64,000 nt of DNA from Enoplolaimus lenunculus (Eukaryota > Nematoda > Enoplea > Enoplida > Thoracostomopsidae), in assembly GCA_030248215.1 (NCBI GenBank), contig JASANG010003984.1, positions 1-64,000 on the forward strand. The letters run 5' to 3'. How positions within the stretch are numbered: position 1 is the stretch's first letter; the number at the start of each line of letters is the position of its first letter. The notes under the pieces were generated by a model. It had not been told where the DNA came from. It saw nothing but the letters and a program-made list of their open reading frames with translations, and did not search any database. Shown here in pieces: positions 47,601 to 57,262 of this stretch. A program made the position numbers and the translations under genes.

Positions 47601-50523
47601 TTTAATAGTGAGCTTATACGTGTTTTTCGGCCTTCTAATATGCTTGTATATTAATGTGGTTTTGTGTTTTCTGCTCGTTTAGGTCGCTCAAATGCACGGT
47701 GAACTGATGGAATTCAATGAACGCCTACAGTTGGATCTGAACAAACGATCTCGTCTTGTGTCCAAATTACGAAACGAACTTATTGAGTTACGTGGTCCGG
47801 TAAGAAATTTTTATATTTTATTGTCATAACTGTTTGATAGTTTATTATTTTGATATAGCAGTAATAAATGCCTTTTTGGTTCATAGCCTCGATTGCTTGT
47901 GGTACCTGGTACAAAGCGCTTGTTGAAATAAAACAGCTTTAATTGAATTTTGAGAAAATTATTTTAACAAGGCGCAGATTTATCTTTGTAATGTTTCTGG
48001 AAGCTTTCTGATAAATCAGTGCGAAAACCGTTTTCAAGTTTGTTTCAATTAGACTGTTTTCCCGGAACCGTAATTTGGAATTTTTATGTTGCATACGAAA
48101 ATTAAAATGCGATGATAGGTTTCGAGATTTTGGTTTGGAAAACATTGTTTCAGGTGGCCGAAGATTTCATTATCGATATTGATGAACCTTCATTAAGGTG
48201 AGAGTAGCGTTTCAATATTTTCTTTTCTTGCTACTTTCTAGATGAAGCATAGTGTAAATTTTATAGCTAGCCACGACACCAATTGTTGCAATGGCTAGTC
48301 AATGTAGTAAGGACGCATGATGGTTTATCTGCTGGCAAATCAAAACGATTCTCACTTACTCCGAAATATTTTTGTTGATTGTGCGATGCCTATTGAACTT
48401 TTTTCTGGGTTTACTAAAGTTTATGCCGGTTGTCTGAGTGTCTGTTACATCTGTGAGCAGTCTAGGCCTTTCTTCTGTTTTGGTCTCTTTTATAGTTCCA
48501 ATTAGGACTTATGGACTCTATACACTAACGGACTCTAATTGCAGATATAGACTCCAACTGATTGAGACTTAGAATGGGGTCTTCCTGCTGTTATCACCGA
48601 CCCTTTTGTTCGGGTTACTACAGTATCCATTTAGGTGGGTATTTTTAGCCAATCAAGAGCTGTAGCTGTCGTCCATACAATTTGTGTATTGGCTTGATGT
48701 TTGCTGATATGGCTAAATTAATGCAGCGGCTACGATTACCATATGATTGCCTAATCTAAAAGTAGCTACTTATCGTTGTCTTATTGCTAAGCACGTTGTG
48801 AGGTATGAAATATTATGTTTTTATGTAGCAGATTTTTTATTAGTTTCAGTGGATCTACTAATAATGATCGTCCCAGTATCAACATTTGGGTACCTACTGT
48901 GTTTTTGACTGGAAAAGGTGCTGATGTTCACCATGTTTATCAGGTGAGGCTAACATTTGCAACGTATCTAAGATTTATCTTATCTATTTTGTGCGGAGTT
49001 TGGCCGAAAGATGTGCTACATTTGACGATGTTTTAGGTTTTGCCTTTTTGAGTTCTAACTTTGAGAAGTAGTGACTTTAAGTTTTGAGATTCAATTCACG
49101 GTATCAATATCAGGTTACCTATAATATTAATAAAACAGAAATTCCTCAGCAGTGTTTATGACAAGCATCTAAATTGTTTCAAGAGGTAGATTAAGTTCTG
49201 ACCCGTTTAATATTATTTCTAATACTGAAAAAAGATTTTTGGTTAAGTTTTGTAGAAGTTAGTGTCACGATTGAGATTTTATTATTTTAGATTTATATTC
49301 GGTTACGTGACACTGAATGGAATGTTTATCGACGTTATTCTGATGTTCATCGATTGCACGTGGAACTGAAGAAACGTGATCGGTCAACTGCATCTTTTCG
49401 AATGCCACCAAAGAAAAATATTGGTCATAAGGTAAAAACAGTTAATGTGCTAAAACAAAAATAATTACAATGTTTCGAATGTTTAAAAGTTTAAACTAAA
49501 AACTATTTATGAGTTGTGCTGATCTTTGTTTGTTTGTGTATTTGCTTTTGTTGGTTGGTTGTTTGCTCATTTTTGTTGGTTTGTAGTTGTTCATAACATG
49601 AACTGCCAATATTGTGACATTCGCAACACTAACGGATAAACAAAATTGATCGGCACATGTATAAAAAAACATTGCTTGTGAGTGTCAAAAACTAGTCTAC
49701 TGTGTACTTAACAACAGTGTCCACTGAGTAATGTCATTAAAAGTTAAAGAATTTTCTGGGTTGAAGCGGCATAAATTCGAGCGCTATTACCACGGGCTTA
49801 CCTGCAGCGTGGCAATACAATTTTTGCCTAATTTGTAAAGAATTTCTTTTGAGAAAGTATGTGAAACGGGGTAGGTATTACCTCTTTGATACCATTTGAT
49901 TTGTGTTCATTTTGTCTTCTGTGTGTTTCAGGATAAAAATTTTGTTGAAATCCGCCGCAAACAACTGGAACAATACCTTCGGGTCGTTATCAATTATATA
50001 GTAAAGAATTTTCCAGAATTCGCTTCAGTTGGTGTGAGAAAAGATACTGTTATTGATGTCATTCCGTTTTTAAGGTAAGCCAGCTTCCAGCAGTTTTGAA
50101 GGAAACCCCTTTAACCCCTTGTGACATAGAGCATAATATGACCAACTCAGTGTCATTTTTGTGTATGTACGTTAATGTGAAATATGCAATAGAACGTACA
50201 GTGTTTAACATATTCATGTAGATACTGTAGGTATACGCAGTACAAAATCTTCTGAAGACGTGATAGAGCAGCCTCGGTCTCGCATGTAGTATTGAAGACG
50301 TTACAAAACATTAACGTAATCAGTATCGGTCTGGGTATTAAATTAGTGAAATGATAATTATAGTTAGAAAGTACATTTGGGTCGATTCAGCCAAATCTTG
50401 AACTGCGTACTAATGTGCAACGTATTTACGTGCCCGATCTTATTATCAAGTTGAGACGTTTTGTGTTTTAGCGATCAACCCATTGCGCCTGGAAAAAAGA
50501 ATCAACATATGCTCAAGCCATGA
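37545..50523 (+). CDS. SNX29: Sorting nexin 29 (RUN - coiled coil - PX), complete, 23 exons
   Basis: Exons: 37545-37625, 38058-38110, 39648-39728, 40119-40174, 40819-40993, 41260-41330, 41506-41649, 42016-42085, 43560-43840, 44537-44792, 45005-45150, 45295-45339, 45693-45786, 46208-46378, 46766-46851, 47015-47059, 47228-47319, 47683-47799, 48154-48197, 48850-48943, 49291-49431, 49932-50074, 50472-50523. All introns are GT-AG and every phase joins, giving 2538 nt (845 residues plus stop; human SNX29 has 813). The start ATG is followed by NRLLDAVKQ and CQSRFGGK, matching human [15 protein letters not shown]. Known role of the family is limited: RUN domains bind small GTPases or their partners, and PX domains bind phosphoinositides. 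The last exon ([12 protein letters not shown]) is short and weakly conserved, as in the human tail. Exon 16 is the least certain. No convincing polyadenylation signal was identified. Confidence 0.95.
38660..38850 (+). repeat. GAGACCGAGA-rich dispersed repeat in SNX29 intron 2
   Basis: Starts in sequence shared with 23330-23520 (minus) and runs into GAGACAGAGACCGAGACC purine-rich text. A small related patch (GTCTCGGTCTCGG) lies at about 40345-40390 in intron 4. Confidence 0.6.
41814..41869 (+). ncRNA. Candidate three-way-junction RNA structure in SNX29 intron 7
   Basis: An outer 8-bp stem AATGGAGG (41814-41821) with CCTCCATT (41862-41869) encloses two perfect hairpins: TGGTG/CACCA (41823-41827, 41834-41838) and GTGCTCA/TGAGCAC (41839-41845, 41850-41856, loop GCCA). 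About 40 bp further, CAGCCTTTTGGCTG forms another small hairpin. It may be the folded tail of a SINE, a structured intronic RNA, or a decayed palindromic transposon. Confidence 0.4.
42016..45786 (+). other. SNX29: SNX29 exons 8-13: variable linker
   Basis: Exon 8 keeps the short conserved basic motif [14 protein letters not shown] (human KKKKKVTNIISFDD). Exons 9-13 encode a Ser/Gly/Pro-rich, acidic-patched region (for example [15 protein letters not shown] in exon 10) with little conservation, presumably disordered. Exon 12 is only 45 nt and phase-symmetric (both introns phase 1), so it can be skipped without a frameshift. Confidence 0.85.
42290..43240 (+). repeat. Diverged satellite, 150-175 bp monomers, in SNX29 intron 8
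   Basis: Five monomers start near 42310, 42465, 42640, 42790 and 42965, each with TTAGCTAACTA, a TCGGTTTT-like block, TTTGTA, and ATTCCTCGCAC then CCAAAAA. Odd and even monomers differ (GATAATCGGTTTTGAAG against AATTATCGGTTTTAGACG), giving an alternating dimer of about 325 bp. It ends near a GACGGACGGACGGAC run at 43324-43338. Confidence 0.8.
48500..48631 (+). mobile_element. TA-MITE family fragment in SNX29 intron 19
   Basis: Right-hand part only: ACGGACTCTAATTGC, CTCCAACTGATTGAGAC, AATGGGGTC, then TTCGGGTTACTACAG followed by TA. Confidence 0.6.
50215..50300 (+). mobile_element. tRNA-derived SINE-A, truncated copy 3
   Basis: ACGCAGTACAAAATCTTC then GAAGACGTGATAGAGC and CCTCGGTCTCG correspond to the 5' part of SINE-A. 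The tRNA-like part with A and B boxes is missing. Confidence 0.45.
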
Positions 50524-50725
50524 GATTATAACGGTATAAAATGAACGTGATAATACTACAAGTATAGTGATTGTTTTGTGATATGAACACAATGATAATG
50601 TGCAACAGAGAATTAGGCGATAGTTTTGGCCAAGTAGTCCCGATTGGAAGAACCGTTTTGTTTGCATTGGCGAACTGGTGAGTTCAACCAGGAAACATCT
50701 TGCTGATTTCTGGTATTGGGTGTTT

Positions 50726-50923
50726 GGCCAGTGTTACTGTAAGGGGCGTAACAGTAGATTAAGCGTCTTCCTCTAAGCCTAATTCTAAAAGCCTAAGCGT
50801 TGCAAAAATGAGTTCCTAAGCCTAAGCGTTGCAAAAATGAAGCAAAAAATGTAATCTAGAGTCTAAACCTAAACTCTTTTATAGACCCACCAGATTCCTT
50901 GAAGGCCCTTAAAGTAACGGGCT
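50726..50923 (+). mobile_element. GGCC-MITE family 1
   Basis: GGCCAGTGTTACTGTAAGGG at the left, CCCTTAAAGTAACGGGC at the right. Flanks GGGTGTTT and GGATGTTT differ at one of 8 bases. Internal GCCTAAGCGTTGCAAAAATGA appears in two tandem versions. Confidence 0.8.
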
Positions 50924-51371
50924 GGATGTTTGATAACGCAAAAGCGGTCGTGTGTAGTTATTGCTATTTTGTAGAATGTAAATTAATTCTACAGTAGCGT
51001 AATGGGATGGAATATAGTTAGCTGTTTGAAGAAAACAAAATCGTACCTGCTTATCTGGGTTGGTTAGCCTTCGATTAAGGATCCGGTATGTAACAGTGCC
51101 GGATTCAGGCGAACGCCTACGTGGTCTCTGAGCGTAAGACTTGCGCTTAGACGTAAGTTTGATTTTGTTCGGGACTTTTTTGTGTACATGGCTCGCATGA
51201 GTGGTTGCTGTCGAACTGTTTATCTTGAATCTATTCTGTATTTAAGTTATACACATGCGTTGTATTTAATGATCTGCATTTTGTCCACTGTAAATTATTG
51301 TTTTTTGCTGCAATATTTTTTGAATTTTGATACAAGGCACGTAGTCTTATAGCGTAAATAATTAACATGTT

Positions 51372-51506
51372 GGCCAATGTTACTTTAAGGGGCGTAACTG
51401 CAGATTAAGCGTATTCCTAAGCCTAAGCAAAAAATATAATCTAAAATCTAAACCTACTCTTATAGACCCACCAGGAACCTGGACGCCCCTTAAAGTAGCA
51501 TGGGCC
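51372..51506 (+). mobile_element. GGCC-MITE family 1, compact copy
   Basis: GGCCAATGTTACTTTAAGGG to CCCCTTAAAGTAGCATGGGCC. Flanks AACATGTT and AGCATGTT agree at 7 of 8. At 135 bp it lacks the GCGTTGCAAAAATGA segment. Confidence 0.85.
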
Positions 51507-52168
51507 AGCATGTTCGTTCTGTTTTAAGAATTTGTTAAATGAGGGGGTGGTAAAGTGCTTCTGACGTAATCTAGGGAACTGTTGGTCGCAAGCGTATGCA
51601 GCAATTTGCATATGCATTCGTGTTACTAGCTTGAAATTGGACTACGTTGAATGGTTTGTTTTGTATTTTTCTTTGATTGTTACTTTTGTTTAATGGTCTG
51701 AGAAATGAATGTGTATTAGCCAAATGTCGTATGGTTACTGTATATATCGACTGCACAATTACCACCCCCATTATATAATCTTTGCCAGTCGTGCGTTAAG
51801 GTTTTTATGATGCAGGGAAACGGAATATACAGTGCCGGCGGAAGTGCCCCCCCCTCAAAACTTCCCAATTGAGGGCCCGACCTTATAGGACCACACTCTT
51901 TGCAAGTTAAAACTTTTCGCAGACCACGAAGTTTACGTAACTATAAAACTTTTGATCGGGGCTACTCGGACCTGTTTGGGGGCGACTATCCTAAGGCCGG
52001 GCTTTTATGTGCTAAAATTATTTCACCTAACATGGATTCGCCTTCTATTGTAAGTGGAATAAATTTTGCAGACTCCCGGTAGGGGGAAGATTTTACCGTT
52101 GTCAAGATTTTTGTTGCTTACGACGAGAAAAATCAGGTGAAAAATTGAATACATGTACTGATCGGACG

Positions 52169-52310
52169 GCCAATGTTACTTTAAGGGGCGTAACAGTAGA
52201 TTAAACGTATTCCTATGGCCTAAGCCTAAGGAAAAATATAATCCAGAACCTAAACCTACTCTTTTATAAAACAATCAGAAACCTGGACGCTTCTTTGTGT
52301 AACATGGGCC
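52169..52310 (+). mobile_element. GGCC-MITE family 1
   Basis: GGCCAATGTTACTTTAAGGG at the left; the right end is degraded (TTCTTTGTGTAACATGGGCC). No clear target duplication. Confidence 0.75.
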
Positions 52311-52675
52311 CCACAGTGGTATGGTTTATTTTAAGCAGGCTAAATGTAGGTCAGTTGTCGATCACAACAACCTGACTAGAGAGGCGTTGAGTTTCGAAAT
52401 TGTATTTCAACTTTTATACACTGATGCTTATCAAAAAAGCTTTGCTCAGTGCCTATATCCCTGCTTGGCAGGAGCTGGGTTCCAGTTCACTCTTGGATTA
52501 GCTATTTATTCTTCGTATTTCAGCTCAGGCACGTTTGGACGTTAAGCACATGAATGTAAAAAATTGGCCAATTTTTATCAATTCGACTGGGGAACAACAC
52601 AGCACTGTAACTTCAAGTTTAGGTAGAGGGTAGGATTATGTTTGATCGGTATGCATTGTCTTCAGTATGAATGTA

Positions 52676-52802
52676 AATTGCAAAAAATGGTGAGTCAAAT
52701 TGACTCTCCGAAATTTCGGCACTACACAAACTGGGTCAAATTCGACTTCCCGAAAAAACTATTTCGGAGAGAGTCAATTTGACTCACCATTTTTTTGCAA
52801 TG
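52676..52802. mobile_element. Palindromic MITE, copy 3, with TA flanks
   Basis: AATTGCAAAAAATGGTGAGT at the left and ACTCACCATTTTTTTGCAATG at the right, with GTCAAATTGACTCTCCG arms as in 3622-3840. TA flanks both sides (52674-52675, 52803-52804). It is shorter than copy 1. Confidence 0.8.
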
Positions 52803-52908
52803 TAGAAGGATGTCTGCATAGTATATACTCATACTCTTAGCAGACGATTCGAATCAAAATAAAAACATTGCATTTTTGGAGTCTCTTCGGAGGAACCATG
52901 TAAAAACG

Positions 52909-53072
52909 GGCCCATCTATACTTTAAAGGGCGTCCAGCTTTCGGGTGGATCTATAAAATAGTAGGTTTAGATTCTAGGTTCCATTTTTTGCTTAGGCTTA
53001 GGAACACAGTTTTGCAACGCTTAGGCTTAGGAATAGGAATCTACTGTTACGCCCCTTAAAGTAACATTGGCC
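52909..53072 (-). mobile_element. GGCC-MITE family 1, inverted
   Basis: GGCCCATCTATACTTTAAAGG to CGCCCCTTAAAGTAACATTGGCC. Interior TTTTTTGCTTAGGCTTAGG is the complement of the other copies. Flanks TAAAAACG and TAAATACC agree at 6 of 8. Confidence 0.8.
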
Positions 53073-53366
53073 TAAATACCAATAGTTTTGTTTGTCTTAG
53101 TGGTATTCAGATGATCTGCGGAAACATCAAACATTGCGCTAAAACACAGTGGGTATTAAACAAAGGTGGGTCTTCGAAAAGGAGGTAGATTTTTACATCT
53201 GCGTAAACATCATAATGTGGATCGTCGACCAATATAATGATAACATCCGCTCAGCTGTAGTTTTTGCTTGTTTTTGATAATGTAATAAAATTATATTTTA
53301 TACATAAATGATATATTAAATTATTTTTGAATTTTAATTTTTGGGTGATTTAGCCGTAAAAAATTT

Positions 53367-53532
53367 GGCCAATGTTACTTTAAGGGGCGTAACAGTAGAT
53401 TAAGCGTATTCCTAAAGCTTTGCAAAATGAATTCCTAAGCCAAAGTCTAAGCAAAAAATGTAATCTAGAATCTAAACCTACTATTTTATAGACTCACCAG
53501 AAGCCTGGACGCCCCTTAAAGTTACATGGGCC
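53367..53532 (+). mobile_element. GGCC-MITE family 1
   Basis: GGCCAATGTTACTTTAAGGG to CCCCTTAAAGTTACATGGGCC. AAATTT borders it on both sides, compatible with part of a target duplication. Confidence 0.85.
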
Positions 53533-53678
53533 AAATTTGATGATGTATCAAACCAGATAATTTTGAAATCCGACGCCCGACGGACAATTTTAGTACCGAA
53601 AATGCTGGAACGTTCGGCAAAACCGAACGAATCGAACAGTTTGCTTTCGCTGGCAAAACTGCAGAAACTTTTGCCCTA

Positions 53679-54487
53679 CTATAATGACCCGAAAGACGGG
53701 GGACTGATATTTATTTAGCTTCTCCAGATGGTACCCCCCCTTGTTATTCGGTTACAGACTGTAATTTTTAACCCACGCTCCGCTGCCCTTCGTTACTGAT
53801 ATATATCCGGTACTGCAATTATCCGTTGAATTAAACGTTTATTTGTCTTGTGTCAATAGCTTGAGCGAGATAATACAAGGTTATAGGGTTATTTGACATT
53901 TATGGACTCCAATTAGGGTTTAGGAACTATCCGCTTACGGACTCTTTTTAGCAGGGTGCACGGAGGTGAAAAATACCGGAGCCGGAGGTCAATAAAACTT
54001 GCCGGAACCGGAGGTCAACAAAACTTGCCGGAGGTTAGGTGAAGTTAGGTAGTAACGACGATGGTTAACTAGTTAATTTTAGCCAATATCATAAGGACAC
54101 GGTAGTGTCTCTTATTTAACATATCTTTTTCTATGGCCCGGTTAGGGGCACTTTAACAACTTGTATGCAATATGTTGTTAATTTGTTCAGTTTTACACTA
54201 ATTATCTGCGAATTTTCGGAAATTCTTTCCTGAAAACGGCGACAAAAGTAAAACGAAACGCGTTCAAACAGATAAATTTTGTCAAAATTATGCAAAAATT
54301 TTCCTACCAAAATTGCCGGAACCTCCGGTAAAAATTTTACCGCAGCCGGAGGCCGATTTTCTGCCGGATCCGGAGGCAGACCTCCGGTTGAACCCTGCTT
54401 ATTAGGGATACGGACTCCAATTGATTTGAACTCAAAATGGGGACCCACCTCTTATTACCCCTCCCCCTCTTATCCGGGTCAATACAG
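53679..54487 (+). mobile_element. TA-MITE family copy, interrupted by a hAT-like MITE
   Basis: Left CTATAATGACCCGAAAG after TA (53677-53678), right CCGGGTCAATACAG before TA (54488-54489). The interior matches 3200-3616 up to CCGCTTACGGACTC and resumes at TTAGGGATACGGACTCC after the insertion at 53952-54397. Confidence 0.8.
53952..54397 (+). mobile_element. hAT-like MITE nested in the TA-MITE
   Basis: CAGGGTGCACGGAGGTG to CCTCCGGTTGAACCCTG. Flanks CTTTTTAG (53944-53951) and CTTATTAG (54398-54405) agree at 7 of 8. The interior resembles 6077-6422 (GTAAAACGAAACGCG, CCTCCGGTAAAAAT). Confidence 0.85.
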
Positions 54488-54713
54488 TACCCAAACTGAA
54501 GGGCGAATGATAATTTTTCAAAAATAAATCGGGGTAAAAATCACACCGTTTTATATACTGCAATTTCATGTTTCGCTTTGGCTAGTGCTTACACGATGGC
54601 GCCTGCTTCACTCACGTTCATGTTCGAAATTAAAGATAGGTCCAATGTATAGAACAAAGTGGTACAATAGAAAAGCACATTCCTAAGTCTTATCATAAGG
54701 ATAAGCTTGTACC

Positions 54714-54888
54714 GTCCCATGTATAGAACAGGGCCGGATCGTTTTTAGGAGGGCTATAATAGAGTTAGTTTACGCTTATTAGACTAAATATTTTTGCTTA
54801 CGCTTAGGAATAGGCTCATCCTTACGCTTACGCTTAGGCGTAGGAATATGCTTATACTACTGTTCCGGCCCTGTTCTATATATGGGCC
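54714..54888 (+). mobile_element. GGCC-MITE family 2, 9-bp target duplication
   Basis: GTCCCATGTATAGAACAGGG to CCCTGTTCTATATATGGGCC. GCTTGTACC occurs on both sides (54705-54713 and 54889-54897). Core TTACGCTTAGGAATAGG. Confidence 0.85.
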
Positions 54889-54897
54889 GCTTGTACC

Positions 54898-55292
54898 TAA
54901 GCCTTAACTAAGCAAAAATAGTCAAAAGCGTAAGCATACTCTTACTAATCTGAATTTTATGTAACCTTTTGCTTTTATTTAACCAGCATTAACACTAAAC
55001 AGTAGAAATACCGTAAGCATAGTGTACAATTGAAAGCAACACATTCGGCAACATACAATTGCAATCTAATATTTCTAATCTGTGCATTAGCACCAAAACT
55101 TGATATTGTAATATAAATTTTTCGTTCAACTTAAGCAAACTTGTTTATCAGTAATTTCTGTGTTACTTCTTGTAGACAGCGGCTCACACCCATATCGAGA
55201 TCTCAGTTCCCCATAGAAAAATTCTGTCTACCCACAGCATTTCAAGTTTGAAAGGTTTTTGAAATCAATTTATGTCCCTCCTAAAGTTTAAC
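54898..55292. other. Intergenic, nothing recognised
   Basis: Only a short GCCTAAGC/GCTTAAC remnant at its left edge. Confidence 0.4.
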
Positions 55293-55520
55293 GGCCAATG
55301 TTACTTTTAGGGGCGTAACAGTAGATTAAGCGTATTCCTAAACCTAAACTTAAGCGTAAGCGTTTCAAAAATGTGTTCCTAAGCCTGTGTATGCCTAAGC
55401 AAAAAATGTTATCTAGAATCTAAACATACTCTTTAGAATCTAAACGTACTCTTTAGAATCTAAACGTACTCTTTTACAGAACCACCAAAACCTGGACGCC
55501 CCTTTACAGTAACATGGGCC
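55293..55520 (+). mobile_element. GGCC-MITE family 1, long copy with an internal triplication
   Basis: GGCCAATGTTACTTTTAGGGG to CCCCTTTACAGTAACATGGGCC. A 19-bp TTTAGAATCTAAACGTACTC-like unit occurs three times near 55410-55472, explaining the extra length. Confidence 0.85.
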
Positions 55521-55727
55521 AAAAGCACTGTAATTTATAGTCGCGCATCAATCCATATGAATGCAAAAGGCTTTAGTGCAATTTGAATAAACAATCACCG
55601 CTATGCATAAAGAAATATCATGAATATCATTCAATCATACGCTTATCTCAGTCAATATTTCACTGAACAAAATGCCAAAATCATGGAAACGGTTGCACTA
55701 ATGACTCCGCGCCTGGGTTGAACTGAG

Positions 55728-56003
55728 ATGCCTGTTTTCAATGCAACCAATGCCGCGTCCCACTATCGAAATCCACATCCGTATACGTATCTCCTCGATA
55801 AACACCGAGTTCAACCACTATTTGCCCCTGAACAAGTAACCAAATATCTCGTATCACCTGAAAATGCAATCTTCTCATGGCCACCAACAACTGAAACAGG
55901 TACTTTCTCCATGAAAAGTGTGCTTTCTTTAAACCAGAGCAACCGTAACCAGAAGCTGAAAATATATATATTTTATCACAATTTATCAGACAAACATCCA
56001 TAG
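55728..56003 (+). CDS. Unrecognised 91-codon open frame, possible first exon
   Basis: An ATG-initiated frame with an in-frame TGA a few codons upstream. Its first 60 or so codons look coding-like in composition (HPYTYLLDKHRVQPLF, EQVTKYLVSPENAIF), and a donor-like CAGGTACTT falls at about 55900, after which the frame turns AT-rich. No family was recognised and it may be chance. Confidence 0.2.
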   Translation: MPVFNATNAASHYRNPHPYTYLLDKHRVQPLFAPEQVTKYLVSPENAIFSWPPTTETGTFSMKSVLSLNQSNRNQKLKIYIFYHNLSDKHP

Positions 56004-56972
56004 CCTAAAAACAGAATTCTCATCCGCAAGTACCAAGGCGATCCAAAATCTACAAAATACCTTAACCCCATTCTGGCACGCCATTATTTCAATGGTCCAT
56101 ACTATTTTTATGCGTGCCCCGTTTCTCGTCAGGACCGCAATAGAATAGGCTTAAATTTTGACTTATTTTTTTACGCTTAAGCTTAGTATTAGCTTTAGAC
56201 GTATAACCTACATCGCATCCTAAACAATGAGTACCTTTTTCAAACCTGTGACCAGCATAACCTGATTTCTAAAACTAAAATTCACTTACGCATTAGCATC
56301 ATAACCACAACCTGATACCGTGTGGTCAGTCGCCTAATATATAACCGTTCAAACCAACTTCGTTATCTAAAAATATTACTAAAATTAACCTTGAAATACT
56401 TATAAAAATTGAAACTTTTATCAATTAAGACTTTTTAAATTAATAATTTGGGTTTTTTTTCAAAATTAAATATGTAAGCTATTGTTGACGACGCCCAAAT
56501 GTCACTGCCTGCGATCCTAAACATGTGGTTTATTCGAAGTGTTTTTGCCTCGATCGGAGCAACACACCCACATTTCGGGACTCGAATGGACGCACCATTT
56601 TTTATCATTCAACACCATTATTTACCATACAACACCATTATTCAAAGCATTGCGTAAACACGTCGGTTCGCTTTGATTACCACAAGTTTAGGTCTCAGGG
56701 ACATGACAGTGGACTAAAATATCATTGCAATCAAATTTCAATTACACTTCAATCAAATGACCCCAATTAACTCAAGTGAGAACGCCGCTTTTTGTTTTTC
56801 CCATCGCACTCCGTATGTTCCAAAGACTCGTTCTGCATTTACACCAATGCTACCAACAAACTGAAATTCATATTTTAAATCTATGCTTTAGCTTGGAACC
56901 TAATTCCAACTCGAAACTCATATTAAACTCAATATCATTCCAGTTAACCTCTAGAGCATATTCCTAAACTGT
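56004..56972. other. Intergenic, A/C-rich
   Basis: No exon or element ends recognised apart from a decayed GCTTAAGCTTAG patch at about 56170-56195. Confidence 0.4.
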
Positions 56973-57262
56973 ACGCCTAAACTGCCCCAGAGTACGCCTA
57001 AACTGCCCCAGAGTACGCCTAAACTGCCCCAGAGGACGCATAAACTGCCCCAGAGTACGCATAAACTGCCCCAGAGTACGCATAAACTGCCCCAGAGTAC
57101 GCCTAAACTGCCCCAGAGTACGCCTAAACTGCCCCAGAGTACGCCTAAACTGCCCCAGAGGACGCATAAACTGCCCCAGAGTACGCATAAACTGCCCCAG
57201 AGTACGCATAAACTGCCCCAGAGTACGCATAAACTGCCCCAGAGCACGCCTAAACTGCCCCA
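56973..57262 (+). repeat. 21-bp minisatellite with a six-unit higher-order repeat
   Basis: Fourteen copies of ACGCCTAAACTGCCCCAGAGT. Variants CCT and CAT occur in the order three CCT, three CAT, three CCT, four CAT, one CCT. Each CCT-to-CAT switch carries the same GAGG junction, implying duplication of a 126-bp six-unit block. A 21-bp unit keeps frames open on several strands, so the 7-residue-repeat frames are artefacts. Confidence 0.95.

Larger units (their letters stand above)
46208..50523 (+). other. SNX29: SNX29 exons 14-23: coiled coil and PX domain
   Basis: A coiled coil begins in exon 14 ([12 protein letters not shown]), continues through exon 15 ([19 protein letters not shown]) and resumes in exons 17-18 ([12 protein letters not shown] at 653-664, ELIELRGP). 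The PX domain occupies about residues 712-830: [14 protein letters not shown], then [19 protein letters not shown] with the RRY phosphoinositide-binding motif at 748-750, PPKK at 773-776, and [15 protein letters not shown] with the second Arg pair at 789-790. Both basic sites are retained, so lipid binding is plausible. Exon 16 (45 nt, phase-symmetric) adds a Lys/Arg/Ser-rich insert absent from human. Confidence 0.9.
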
